DNA of 64,000 nt from Cyclobacteriaceae bacterium (GTDB lineage Bacteria > Bacteroidota > Bacteroidia > Cytophagales > Cyclobacteriaceae). A program made the position numbers and the translations under genes. Shown here piece by piece: positions 35,008 to 43,893 of the stretch. The stretch is taken from assembly GCA_028278225.1 (NCBI GenBank), contig JANQEU010000075.1, forward strand, positions 186,001-250,000. Direction: 5' to 3'. How positions within the stretch are numbered: position 1 is the stretch's first letter; each line of letters begins with the position of its first letter. The notes under the pieces were generated by a model. That model saw only the letters and a list, made by a program, of their open reading frames with translations, did not search any database and was not told the origin of the DNA.

Positions 35008-36756
35008 ATGAAAAACAATTACAACTTATATCCTGTTTTCATGGCGTCAATTGTGGCACTTGGGGGATTCCTCCTGGGTTTTGATGGTGTGGTAAATGGA
35101 GGCGCCGTGCCGTTTTACCGGGTAACATTCAGAATTTCAGATCAGCCTGCGCTCATTGGGCTCTCTTCCAGCGCGATTATTCTCGGAGCCATGATGGGCA
35201 ACTTTTGTGTCGCGTTCGCAATTGACAGGATTGGAAGAAAACCCACTCTGATTATCACTTCATTCCTGTTTATGATCGGTGCGGCCGGTACCGCCCTGGC
35301 TGCCAACATCGTTTTTTTTATCGTTGCAAAACTCATTGCCGGCCTGGGTGTAGGAATTGCTATATTGGTGGCACCGATGTACATCGCTGAAATCGCGCCA
35401 CCTAAACAGCGAGGCTGGTTAGTGACCTTTAACCAGCTTAACATTGTGATAGGATTGTCTGTTGCCATGCTGTCCAATTATTTTATCCTCGGGGCGGTGC
35501 TTGATCCCGATTTGAACTGGAGGTGGATGTTAGGTGTTGGTTTTTTCCCGGCCCTTTTATATTTCATATTGTTGTTCCTTGTCCCTGAGAGTCCCAGATG
35601 GCTCATTCAAAAAGGCAGGATCGAAGAAGGGTTGGCTATTCTTAGGAAATCCTGTGGGGATGATGAAGCGAATAGTGAGTTTGATAAGATCAAAAGGTCC
35701 CTAAAGGAATCAGAACATCGAAGTACCGGAAGTTTCAAGGAAGTCTTTTCCAAATCCATGAGGTACATTGTGATGATCGGATTGGGGCTGGCTATTTTTC
35801 AGCAACTTTCCGGAATCAATGCAGTGCTCTACTACGCACCTATGATATTTGAAAGTACCGGGAGCGCCATGGATACAGCTTTCCTGATGGCCATAGTAGT
35901 AGGTGTGGTTTTTACGATTGCAACGGTTATCTCAATGTTTCTAATTGACAGGTTAGGCAGAAGACCTCTCTTAATCATGGGGTGTACTATAATGTCGTTT
36001 TCCTTTTTTATTGTGAGTTACTCATTTCATATGGGAACATACTCCCTGAACAACGAGAAGATCGTTAGCGTGTATGATCAGGCTGTTAACTATGAAATCT
36101 CTAATCAGGCAAAGCTTAAATATCCGGGGAACTACATCACCGATAGCACTGTACTTCAACAGGACAGGGCCATGCTCTTTAAGAATGGCGCTTTGATCGG
36201 TGAGATTGATTTGAAGAATAACGCTGTCCGAAAAGCGCAAAAGCATGCATTATTACTTAAGGGTGTTTTGGATGAAATGGAGGGGAAAACTTATAGCAGT
36301 GAAACTGCTTTTTTTGGATCTATCAGATCAGGGTTACTTGAAAAGTTTTCTAACGATGAAAAGGATATAGCCAGTGAGAATTTTAGTCAATTGTATAAGC
36401 CCGCTATCCTGAAGCAATCCATCAACATCAACAATGCGCTGGTGTTATTAGGCATCCTGGGGTTCATTGCGGGTTTTTCAATTTCGCTTGGTCCTGTTAT
36501 GTGGGCCATGTTTTCTGAGATATTCCCGGGCCGGATAAGGGCAAAAGCAATATCAGTAGTAGGAGCAACTAACGGACTGACCAGTTTTACCGTTGCAACC
36601 ATTTTTCCTGTAGAACTGGAATACCTGGGATCTGCTGCTACTTACTTACTTTTTGGAGTATTCATGTTTTTGTGTCTTTTGTTTGTGATGAAGGCCATAC
36701 CGGAGACAAAGGGCAAAACATTGGAAGAACTTGAAGTTGAATTAGTAAAAGCCTGA
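35008..36756 (+). CDS. MFS sugar porter with large periplasmic insertion
   Basis: A 582-residue sugar:H+ symporter of the MFS, similar to xylose/arabinose porters. Motifs: FLLGFDGVVNGGA in helix 1, DRIGRKPTL, MYIAEIAPPKQRGWLVTFNQL, PESPRWLIQKGR, QQLSGINAVLYYAP (helix 7), DRLGRRPLL and WAMFSEIFPGRIRAKA; it ends PETKGKTLEELE. Between helix 9 (ends about 340) and helix 10 (starts about 474) there is a ~130-residue hydrophilic insert, where canonical porters have a short loop; by topology it faces the periplasm. It probably carries xylose or short xylo-oligosaccharides inward. It lies 4 bases before the GH43 gene. Confidence 0.92.
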   Translation: MKNNYNLYPVFMASIVALGGFLLGFDGVVNGGAVPFYRVTFRISDQPALIGLSSSAIILGAMMGNFCVAFAIDRIGRKPTLIITSFLFMIGAAGTALAANIVFFIVAKLIAGLGVGIAILVAPMYIAEIAPPKQRGWLVTFNQLNIVIGLSVAMLSNYFILGAVLDPDLNWRWMLGVGFFPALLYFILLFLVPESPRWLIQKGRIEEGLAILRKSCGDDEANSEFDKIKRSLKESEHRSTGSFKEVFSKSMRYIVMIGLGLAIFQQLSGINAVLYYAPMIFESTGSAMDTAFLMAIVVGVVFTIATVISMFLIDRLGRRPLLIMGCTIMSFSFFIVSYSFHMGTYSLNNEKIVSVYDQAVNYEISNQAKLKYPGNYITDSTVLQQDRAMLFKNGALIGEIDLKNNAVRKAQKHALLLKGVLDEMEGKTYSSETAFFGSIRSGLLEKFSNDEKDIASENFSQLYKPAILKQSININNALVLLGILGFIAGFSISLGPVMWAMFSEIFPGRIRAKAISVVGATNGLTSFTVATIFPVELEYLGSAATYLLFGVFMFLCLLFVMKAIPETKGKTLEELEVELVKA

Positions 36757-36760
36757 CCGC

Positions 36761-38362
36761 ATGAATATTATAAGGAATCCAATATTAAGAGGATTTAACC
36801 CTGACCCGTCTATTGTGCGCGTCGGCGACGACTTTTATATCGCAACAAGTACATTTGAATGGTTTCCAGGTATCCAGATCCATCATTCCCGCGATTTAAA
36901 AAACTGGAAACTTGTTGCGAGGGTATTGACCAGAAAATCTCAACTGGATATGCTGGGTGTCCCCGATTCATGCGGTGTATGGGCACCATGCCTGACACAC
37001 GCAGGCAATACGTTTTATTTAGTGTATTCCAATGTCAGGTCATTTGATGGATGGTGGAAAGACACGCCTAATTACCTGGTTACCACAGATAACATACTTG
37101 GAGAATGGTCGGACCCTGTTTTTCTAAGTTCCTCGGGATTTGACGGATCATTATTTCACGATGATGATGGAAGGAAGTGGTACACAAGCATGCTGGTGGA
37201 TCATAGAAAAGGCAAGTTTTTTGGCGGGATAATTCTCCAGGAATATGATCCGGCGCAAGAGAAATTAATAGGCAAACCCAGACACATATTTGAGGGTACG
37301 GAACTTGGCCTAACGGAGGGACCACATATTTATAAGAAGGACGGTTATTATTACTATGCACTTGCTGAAGGAGGAACCGAATATAATCATGCTTTTTCCA
37401 TTATAAGATCCAAAAACATAGACGGACCATTTGAGGTCCATCCGGAGAATCCAATGATAACCAGCCGGGATAATCCAGGTTTGTTACTTCAGAAAGCGGG
37501 GCATGGCGATTTTGTTCAGACACAGCAGGGGGATTGGTATGTCGTTTTCCTGGTGGGACGGCCACTGGCTGAATCAGGCCGATGTACCCTGGGAAGGGAG
37601 TCAGCAATTCAGAAAGTCATTTGGAAAGAGGACGATTGGCCCCGGCTTGCGCATGGCTCCAGGGAGCCACTGGTCGAAATTGAAGCCCCGGAACTTCCCC
37701 AATACACAGGTGTGGATGAACAGGTATTGGATGATTTCAATACGGAGCATCTTAATATAAATTTTCAATCTCTTCGCCTGCCAATGACCAGGGATTGGGT
37801 TTCATTATCAGATCGTCCCGGGTTTCTCAGGTTGAAAGGGCGTGAATCGCTTACATCACTTCATCATCAGAGCCTGGTGGCCAGGAGAGTGCAGCACTCC
37901 CATATAGTTGTTTCAACCTGTATTGAATTTGACCCGGACTATTTCCAGCAAATGGCGGGATTGATCTGTTACTACAATACATCCCATTATCATTATTTGT
38001 ATTTGTCATCAAATGATGAGGGGGATGAAAAACTGTTAAATATTGTGTCATGCGACAAGTTCGAATTGTCCGAACCACTTCCGGAGCCGGTGGATGTAAC
38101 GGGTGTTAAAAGGATTTTTATGAAAGCAGATTTTGATCATGCCAACCTTCAATTCTACTATGCGACGGAGGAGGATAACTGGAAAAAGATTGGATCTGTA
38201 TTGGATGGAAGTATTTTATCTGATGACTATGTACAGGAGCATTGTGGCAGATACAGGCCTGCATTTACCGGCGCCTTTGTGGGGTTGGCATGTCAGGATT
38301 TGACCGGGAATAAACTTCATGCTGATTTTGATTGGTTTAAGTATGAAGAAATTAATAATTGA
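36761..38362 (+). CDS. GH43 beta-xylosidase, cytoplasmic
   Basis: A 533-residue glycoside hydrolase of family 43, of the XynB type (two domains: five-bladed propeller then a beta-sandwich). The catalytic residues are in the expected positions: base D15 in GFNPDPSIVR, pKa-modulating D128 in SGFDGSLFHDDDG, and acid E186 in GLTEGPHIYKKDG. There is no signal peptide, so it acts in the cytoplasm on imported oligosaccharides, releasing xylose. Placement between the MFS porter and the second GH26 gene supports this. Linkage preference (beta-1,4 or beta-1,3) is not readable from sequence; the context favours beta-1,3. Confidence 0.92.
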   Translation: MNIIRNPILRGFNPDPSIVRVGDDFYIATSTFEWFPGIQIHHSRDLKNWKLVARVLTRKSQLDMLGVPDSCGVWAPCLTHAGNTFYLVYSNVRSFDGWWKDTPNYLVTTDNILGEWSDPVFLSSSGFDGSLFHDDDGRKWYTSMLVDHRKGKFFGGIILQEYDPAQEKLIGKPRHIFEGTELGLTEGPHIYKKDGYYYYALAEGGTEYNHAFSIIRSKNIDGPFEVHPENPMITSRDNPGLLLQKAGHGDFVQTQQGDWYVVFLVGRPLAESGRCTLGRESAIQKVIWKEDDWPRLAHGSREPLVEIEAPELPQYTGVDEQVLDDFNTEHLNINFQSLRLPMTRDWVSLSDRPGFLRLKGRESLTSLHHQSLVARRVQHSHIVVSTCIEFDPDYFQQMAGLICYYNTSHYHYLYLSSNDEGDEKLLNIVSCDKFELSEPLPEPVDVTGVKRIFMKADFDHANLQFYYATEEDNWKKIGSVLDGSILSDDYVQEHCGRYRPAFTGAFVGLACQDLTGNKLHADFDWFKYEEINN

Positions 38363-38379
38363 CCTTAATCTCTTTCAAA

Positions 38380-39501
38380 ATGATCCTTAGAATATTATTT
38401 GTCCTCTCAATTGGTGTCATCTTTTCATGCGATGACAATAATCGAAACGATTCAAACCAAATTCGTCAATTGAGACCAAAAGCTAAATTTGAACCTGCAG
38501 ATGGGAAAGTTATTTTATTTGTTGGCCAGGAGTTAAATGCGATCGGGGGATTAGACAATTACGATGATGGCTACATGGACCATTATCCTACACCTGCCGG
38601 CTTCACGATGTACACCAATCTGTCTCCCGGGGATACCTCATTCAATCATGTCAACAAAGGTCTGGATGGTATATGGAGTACTGACGACTGGGGAGATAAT
38701 GTAAGTAATATGTCATTGCAGTTAGCAAGTCCGAATTTCGAGTTTATGGCACTGGCTATCGGGTTGTCGATGGTCAACCATGAGAAAGCTGTTGCCGCTG
38801 GTGAGCGGGATTCCCTCATTTTAAAATTGGGACAGTTTTTGAAAGACCTCGCTCCAAGACCGGTATTTCTCAGGATCGGCTATGAGTTTGACGGGCATGG
38901 GTGGAATCACTATGACCGGGAATCTTACATCCTTGCCTATCGAAGAATAAAGGATAAACTGGACTCCATGGAAGCCTCCAACATTGCCTACGTTTGGCAG
39001 TCAACCGGCTGGGTAACTACTCCAAAACTGCTTGAAGAGTGGTATCCGGGTGATGAGTATGTGGATTGGTGTGCTTTCTCATTTTTTGCCCGATGGCGTG
39101 AACAGGAGATGATTGACTTTGCCAGAAAAAAAGGAAAACCCGTCTTTATCGCTGAAGCTACACCTACCATTTCTGATCATATGATCAAATTCGATGGAAG
39201 CACAAAAGAGACCATCCTGTCGAATCAGGAACAGGCCGAGGAGGCCTGGGAAGATTGGTTTGTACCTTTTTTTAAGACAATTGAAGACAATCCGGATGTG
39301 GTTAAGGCCATAAGTTACATCAATTGCAACTGGAGATCACATATTATGTGGAAGTCCAATCCAACTTTCAGATACATTGATGCCCGTCTTCACACAAGTC
39401 CCTTTATAGATGAAAAGTGGAGGGAAAAAGTGCTGAAGGAAAGATACATCCATTCTTCACCATCGCTTTACAGGGATTTAATGGCCCAGACTGAAAAATG
39501 A
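38380..39501 (+). CDS. GH26 lipoprotein, probable beta-1,3-xylanase
   Basis: A 373-residue paralogue of the secreted GH26 with FVGQELNAIGGLDNYDDGYMDH, acid/base E169 in FLRIGYEFDGHGWNHYD, WYPGDEYVDWCAF and nucleophile E259 in PVFIAEATPT; INCNWRSHIMW is at the end of the barrel. The signal peptide ends IGVIFSC, so it is anchored by lipid, in the periplasm or on the surface. It has no T9SS tail. The in-frame TTG at 38359 is weaker than ATG 38380. Overlap with the next gene (ATGA) shows coupled translation. Confidence 0.85.
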   Translation: MILRILFVLSIGVIFSCDDNNRNDSNQIRQLRPKAKFEPADGKVILFVGQELNAIGGLDNYDDGYMDHYPTPAGFTMYTNLSPGDTSFNHVNKGLDGIWSTDDWGDNVSNMSLQLASPNFEFMALAIGLSMVNHEKAVAAGERDSLILKLGQFLKDLAPRPVFLRIGYEFDGHGWNHYDRESYILAYRRIKDKLDSMEASNIAYVWQSTGWVTTPKLLEEWYPGDEYVDWCAFSFFARWREQEMIDFARKKGKPVFIAEATPTISDHMIKFDGSTKETILSNQEQAEEAWEDWFVPFFKTIEDNPDVVKAISYINCNWRSHIMWKSNPTFRYIDARLHTSPFIDEKWREKVLKERYIHSSPSLYRDLMAQTEK

Positions 39502-40484
39502 ATAGGAAAATACGTTGGGGAATTATTGGACCTGGAATTATTGCCCATCAGTTCGCACACGATTTCCAATATGTATCACACGGTGAATTGGTAGCGGTCG
39601 CTTCCCGGTCAAAGGACCGGGCCAAAGGGTTTGCGGAAAAGTATAAAATACCCACTTCATATGGTTCATATGAAGGGCTATACAAGGATCCGTCAATAGA
39701 TGTGATATACGTCGCAACACCACATACTTTTCACCTGAGAAATTCGATTGATGCAATGTCCGCCGGGAAGGCAGTCCTGTGCGAAAAGCCCATCACGATC
39801 AGTCAAGGGGAATTTGAGGATTTGATCAGGGCTGCAGAAAATTACGGTCAATATTTAATGGAGGGCATGTGGACTTATTTTTTACCGGCAATCAGGAAGG
39901 CGAAGGAGTGGGTTGCAGAAGGAAAAATTGGTAAGATAAGACATATCAAATCTGATTTTGGATATCCGATCCCCATGGATCCCACAGGACGGATGTATAA
40001 TCCGGAATTGGCAGGAGGAGCATTACTTGACATGGGAATATACAATGTGGCCATGGCATGGCTCTTCTGTCAGAAAGACCCAGATCAAATTACATCAATT
40101 TCACATTTTGCGGAAACGGGAGTGAATGATGACGTTACTACATTATTTGAATATGATGAAGCCGTTGCACACCTGACTACTTCCTTTCGCTGCAAACTGA
40201 ACAATTGGGCCTATGTGATCGGGGAGTCGGGCTATATAGCCATTCCTAATTTTTGGAGAGCACGGGAGTGCTCCCTATATCGAAACGAGGAGTGCATCGA
40301 TCATTTTAAAGACAACAGGAATGGATATGGGTTCAATTTTGAAATTGATGAGGTATCCGGGGATCTCCTCACAAACAAAATGCAATCAGGAACTATGCCG
40401 CTTTCTACCAGCCGCAAACTTCAGGAGCATCTGGCATGGATTTCGGAAAAGTTTCATCAAGACAATAACTTTCTTCATACATGA
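39498..40484 (+). CDS. Gfo/Idh/MocA family oxidoreductase, D-xylose/dihydrodiol dehydrogenase-like
   Basis: A 328-residue NAD(P)-dependent sugar oxidoreductase. The Rossmann motif WGIIGPGIIAHQFAHDF is at the start; YVATPHTFH, CEKPITI and the sugar-site segment MEGMWTYFLPAIR plus GGALLDMGIYNV resemble dimeric dihydrodiol/NADP-D-xylose dehydrogenases. In this locus it could oxidise released xylose to xylonolactone, which is inference from context and family. No lactonase or xylonate dehydratase gene follows, and no xylose isomerase or xylulokinase is in the window. Overlaps both neighbours by 4 bases. Confidence 0.85.
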   Translation: MNRKIRWGIIGPGIIAHQFAHDFQYVSHGELVAVASRSKDRAKGFAEKYKIPTSYGSYEGLYKDPSIDVIYVATPHTFHLRNSIDAMSAGKAVLCEKPITISQGEFEDLIRAAENYGQYLMEGMWTYFLPAIRKAKEWVAEGKIGKIRHIKSDFGYPIPMDPTGRMYNPELAGGALLDMGIYNVAMAWLFCQKDPDQITSISHFAETGVNDDVTTLFEYDEAVAHLTTSFRCKLNNWAYVIGESGYIAIPNFWRARECSLYRNEECIDHFKDNRNGYGFNFEIDEVSGDLLTNKMQSGTMPLSTSRKLQEHLAWISEKFHQDNNFLHT

Positions 40485-41191
40485 ATATCAAATCTTTATC
40501 AGAAAAATTCTGGGTAGAGGGTTTTCTTCACATTGAAGATTTTTTCGACCCGTTCCTAATGGACGAAATAAATGCCCTGATTTTGGATCATTTTGGCATG
40601 AATCCGGATTGGGAACATACCAATGAATTTATTGAAAAATCCGGTGCAGAGATTGTCCCGTGGTTTCCACAAAGAGAAGGAGTAGAAAAGTTTGACCGCA
40701 TAAGCCAGCAATCCCTGCTCCGGGAAATTACCGAAGCCATTTTGGGACCCGGATGGGGCGAGCTTTACAGCATGTCGATGTTTTCAAAGAGAGGAACGAA
40801 GGGTCAGGCATGGCATCAGGACTGCCCGCCGGAGAATCCTGATCAGTTTAATTTAAATAGACTGGTCTATACGCATGACATTACAGACGACATTGGAGGT
40901 CAGGTATTAGTTGTACCTGGCACTCACAAAAAAGGAGAATTGATAACCGGAGGCCCATTTGAAAACATTTACGGGCAGGTAGCTTTAAGTCCGAAAAAAG
41001 GAGATCTTGTTTTTTTGCACGGTCATTGTTGGCATAGGGTAATGCCCGTAACAGGGGCTTTTCGGGTCTCGACAAATTACAGGGCCATGCCAAAAGGAAC
41101 ACCTGAAGAAATCACAGACATTGCGGTATATAGGAACATGAGATATAAATTCTCCACGAGTGAGATAATCGAAGAACGGGCTCAGACCTAA
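40481..41191 (+). CDS. Phytanoyl-CoA dioxygenase (PhyH) family protein
   Basis: A 236-residue putative Fe(II)/2-oxoglutarate oxygenase. The metal-binding HxD is in GQAWHQDCPP and the distal His in FLHGHCWHRVMPV; the 2-oxoglutarate-binding Arg may be in GAFRVSTNYR. It is the last gene of the locus, overlapping the Gfo/Idh gene by 4 bases, and is followed by a terminator. Its role in glycan use is unknown; PhyH-type enzymes appear in some sugar loci and may modify or demethylate a sugar derivative. Confidence 0.86.
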   Translation: MNIKSLSEKFWVEGFLHIEDFFDPFLMDEINALILDHFGMNPDWEHTNEFIEKSGAEIVPWFPQREGVEKFDRISQQSLLREITEAILGPGWGELYSMSMFSKRGTKGQAWHQDCPPENPDQFNLNRLVYTHDITDDIGGQVLVVPGTHKKGELITGGPFENIYGQVALSPKKGDLVFLHGHCWHRVMPVTGAFRVSTNYRAMPKGTPEEITDIAVYRNMRYKFSTSEIIEERAQT

Positions 41192-41211
41192 GTAAGTCAA
41201 CAGGTGCAAAT

Positions 41212-41246
41212 AAAAAAAGCTGTCTACCATATGGCGGACAGCTTTT
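41212..41246. terminator. Bidirectional terminator at the end of the glycan locus
   Basis: AAAAAAGCTGTC (41213-41224) and GACAGCTTTT (41237-41246) form the stem, with the palindrome CCATATGG inside the loop. A-run on one side and T-run on the other fit the convergent genes at 41191 and 41271. Confidence 0.75.
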
Positions 41247-41270
41247 CGCACAAGTCTTCTTGATCGGGAC

Positions 41271-42146
41271 TTACTTCTTAGCTTTCACTTCCGCGATCAG
41301 ATCTTCATTTCTTTTGATATACCCGAAATCACCTCCCTCATTCGCTTTAGCTGTTGCGATTGATTCTTCAGCGGCAGCAATGGCTTCTTTTTTCATGCCC
41401 AACTCGGCCAGGATCCTGGCTTTGGTATAGACATTCCAAAATTGTTTGGAATTTTCGCCGATAGCAAGGTACATGTTGACCCACTCAAGCGCCTGATTCA
41501 GGTCTTTACCGGCGTTTAGGTAATAGTTTGCAGCTTGCATGTAGTTTCCGGGTCGGACCTTTGTTTTTGACGCAATGTCTTTCATGACCATTTCATCATA
41601 CTCCACCTCGATTGGCACGGAAAAAGAAGACTTTTCCCAGCCAAACCAGATGTCTGCCGAAGTATTGTCCGCCGCAATGTTTTGGATGGAAAATGTCATG
41701 GTTTCAATATCCCATGGCATTTCAGTGACCTTAACTTTTGTGCTCACCACTTTCTTTTCGTCCTCTACCCTTGACATGTTACCGCCGATTGACGGATCGC
41801 TATAAAGAATAAATTCGAATTCCTCCTTACCGGGAACCGACAGGATCAGATAAGTGCCTTCCTTAACATCCACACCTGCCACCTTAGCATCGGTACTAAG
41901 GGTAAGTTTGGTTCCGGAATTGGCGCCAGTCCTCCAGAGTTCGCCAAGCTGTAACAGGTAGTCGTCTCCTTCACCAAAAATTTGCCGACCTTTCATACTG
42001 GGACGGAAATAATCGATTTTGACTTCGGTCAATCCCACCATGGTGGTTACCGAACCTGCAGGACTTGGAGCAGGCGTATTGATTTGCGCCATTGCTCCGA
42101 ATGATGCTAATAAACAGATTAAAATTAGTTTTGTTGTCTTCATCAT
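41271..42146 (-). CDS. DUF2911 secreted protein with TPR-like tail
   Basis: A 291-residue secreted protein: signal peptide ILICLLASFGAMAQ. Residues ~30-185 are DUF2911, with PAGSVTTMVGLTEVKIDYFRPSMKGR, LGELWRTGANSGTKL and VDVKEGTYLILSVPGKEEFEFIL. The last ~85 residues are helical, TPR-like (NYYLNAGKDLNQALEWVNMYL). The family is widespread in Cytophagia but uncharacterised. Two adjacent ATG codons (42146 and 42143) are possible starts. Confidence 0.87.
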   Translation of the reverse strand: MMKTTKLILICLLASFGAMAQINTPAPSPAGSVTTMVGLTEVKIDYFRPSMKGRQIFGEGDDYLLQLGELWRTGANSGTKLTLSTDAKVAGVDVKEGTYLILSVPGKEEFEFILYSDPSIGGNMSRVEDEKKVVSTKVKVTEMPWDIETMTFSIQNIAADNTSADIWFGWEKSSFSVPIEVEYDEMVMKDIASKTKVRPGNYMQAANYYLNAGKDLNQALEWVNMYLAIGENSKQFWNVYTKARILAELGMKKEAIAAAEESIATAKANEGGDFGYIKRNEDLIAEVKAKK

Positions 42147-42172
42147 TGTTAATTGATATTTGGTTTAGATTA

Positions 42173-42796
42173 ATGAATGGTATTACAGAATACGTAAAAC
42201 TTTCACGTTCGTTTTATGTGCGCTCGAATGTAGTGGAAATTGCTGAGGAATTAATAGGAAAATACGTTTTTACTAACATCGACGGACGAGTCACCGGAGG
42301 CAGAATTGTGGAGTGCGAAGCATACAACGGAAGAATAGACAGGGCGAGCCATGCATTTGGGAGGAGGACGCCCAGAACAGAAGTGATGTATGGAAAAGGG
42401 GGTTTTTCTTATGTTTACCTGTGCTATGGTATCCACAACATGCTGAATGTAGTCACAAATGAAGCAGAAGTTGCGGATGCTGTTCTGATCCGGTCCATTG
42501 TTCCCGTTGAGGGCATCGAAACCATGATCGAACGCAGGGGCGGGGATAAAAAATATAAGTTAACGGCTGGCCCCGGATCAGTGGGCAAAGCGCTGGGTCT
42601 CAATACTTCTCATTCAGGTATTGATCTGACCGGTGACCGGATCTGGATTGCAAATGGTAGGCGCAATCATGTTCAGATAGAAAGGGACAGGCGGGTAGGG
42701 GTGGACTATGCGGAAGAGGATGCACTACTACCCTGGCGATTTTTCGAAAAGGATAACCCCTGGGTGAGTGTCGGGAAACAAAAAGCGATCATCTGA
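42173..42796 (+). CDS. DNA-3-methyladenine glycosylase (AAG/MPG family)
   Basis: A 207-residue base-excision repair enzyme that removes alkylated purines. Family motifs are ELIGKYVFTN, GRIVECEAYNGRIDRASHAFG (with the catalytic Glu in ECEAY), RTEVMYGKGGFSYVYLCYGIHNMLNVV and KLTAGPGSVGKALGL. The frame is open from 42092 into the DUF2911 gene on the other strand; ATG at 42173 gives the usual family length. It is one base from the following dehydrogenase gene, suggesting co-transcription. Confidence 0.93.
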   Translation: MNGITEYVKLSRSFYVRSNVVEIAEELIGKYVFTNIDGRVTGGRIVECEAYNGRIDRASHAFGRRTPRTEVMYGKGGFSYVYLCYGIHNMLNVVTNEAEVADAVLIRSIVPVEGIETMIERRGGDKKYKLTAGPGSVGKALGLNTSHSGIDLTGDRIWIANGRRNHVQIERDRRVGVDYAEEDALLPWRFFEKDNPWVSVGKQKAII

Positions 42797-42797
42797 A

Positions 42798-43721
42798 ATG
42801 CAATTGTTAATTGATTCCTCCACAAAAGACCTTTTCCCATGGATCAATGCTTTTCGAAAAGAATTGGGAGAAGAAAAAGTAATTACCTGGGATGGCATCA
42901 CTGATCCGGATGATGTGACAACCGCGGTGGTATGGAACCACCGCAAAGAATTATTTGAACGGCTCCGGAATGTTAAACTGGTGGCTTCCATGGGAGCCGG
43001 AGTTGATCATATTCTAAGTGATCCTTTGATTCCCGGGGCGGCATTTATATCGAGAGTCATTAGTCCCCACCTCAGCGAACCAATGTCCAATTATTGTATC
43101 GGAGCAGTACTTTATTATAAGAAACAGTTCGACAAATACCTGGAAGATAAAAACAGGAAGAACTGGGATCAGGAATTTGAACCGGAACGTGAAATACAGG
43201 TGGGAATCATGGGGCTGGGTGAACTCGGACGGGACCTGGCAATAAAACTTCGAAGTTTAGGGTTCGAGGTCTTTGGTCTGAGCCAGTCCAGGAAGAAAGT
43301 GCCTGGTGTGAAGAGCTACCTAAGTACGGAATCGGATGAGTTCCTAAAGCAGATCAATTTGCTAATATGCATGTTACCGGCGACAGCAGAGACTAACGGG
43401 ATCCTGTCAAAATCATTGTTTGACAGGATGAATCGGGGATCGTTTTTGGTGAACGTTGCACGCGGACACCATCAGGTGAACGAGGACATAGTGGAAGCAT
43501 TAAATTCAGGAATTCTTGCAGGAGCATTTCTGGATGTATTTCCTGAAGAACCGCTTCCGGAATCGAGCCCTTTGTGGACTCACCCAAAGGTTTTCATAAC
43601 CCCCCATATTGCTGTTGTAACTAAAATTGAAGCAGCCGTTCCCCAAATTGCGGAGAATCATATGCGTGTTATCAGGGGAGAATTGCCAATAGGGCTGGTG
43701 GATAGATCAAAGGGCTATTAA
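42798..43721 (+). CDS. D-isomer-specific 2-hydroxyacid dehydrogenase, GhrA-like
   Basis: A 307-residue NAD(P)-dependent enzyme similar to glyoxylate/hydroxypyruvate reductase A. The C-terminal half has the nucleotide motif VGIMGLGELGRDLAI, the catalytic Arg in FLVNVARGHHQV, Glu in FPEEPLPESSPLW and His in VFITPHIAVVT; GAGVDHI in the N-terminal half fits GhrA. The ATG at 42798 directly follows the glycosylase stop (42796) and was preferred to the in-frame codon at 42768. A hairpin follows the stop. Confidence 0.9.
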   Translation: MQLLIDSSTKDLFPWINAFRKELGEEKVITWDGITDPDDVTTAVVWNHRKELFERLRNVKLVASMGAGVDHILSDPLIPGAAFISRVISPHLSEPMSNYCIGAVLYYKKQFDKYLEDKNRKNWDQEFEPEREIQVGIMGLGELGRDLAIKLRSLGFEVFGLSQSRKKVPGVKSYLSTESDEFLKQINLLICMLPATAETNGILSKSLFDRMNRGSFLVNVARGHHQVNEDIVEALNSGILAGAFLDVFPEEPLPESSPLWTHPKVFITPHIAVVTKIEAAVPQIAENHMRVIRGELPIGLVDRSKGY

Positions 43722-43730
43722 AAACAGAAA

Positions 43731-43754
43731 ATCCCGACGGTGAGACATCGGGAT
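43731..43754 (+). terminator. Hairpin after the GhrA-like gene
   Basis: ATCCCGA (43731-43737) and TCGGGAT (43748-43754) are perfect 7-base arms with a 10-base loop, 10 bases after the stop; the tail is only mildly T-rich. Confidence 0.55.
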
Positions 43755-43782
43755 CAATTCATCCATAACACCTTGTTTACTG

Positions 43783-43790
43783 TATCTTTG
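43783..43790 (+). promoter_or_regulatory. -7 promoter element for the OmpA/PD40 gene
   Basis: TATCTTTG matches TAnnTTTG exactly. It lies 104 bases before the start codon, so the transcript would have a long AT-rich leader. No clear -33 TTTG was found. Confidence 0.4.
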
Positions 43791-43893
43791 CTGTGGATGA
43801 TTTAGATGGTTTAAGTACAATATTATATCAAATAAATCATAAAAACAAGAAAATATATTAAAATACACATAAATAATACTAAAATATTCATAT

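Noticed and set aside
33685-39501. The GH26 pair as beta-mannanases
   Set aside because: The motifs around the catalytic Glu residues (GYEFDG and IAExTP) and neighbouring xylosidase and xylose-type genes fit beta-1,3-xylanase better; no mannosidase or mannose gene is present. Only activity tests would settle it.
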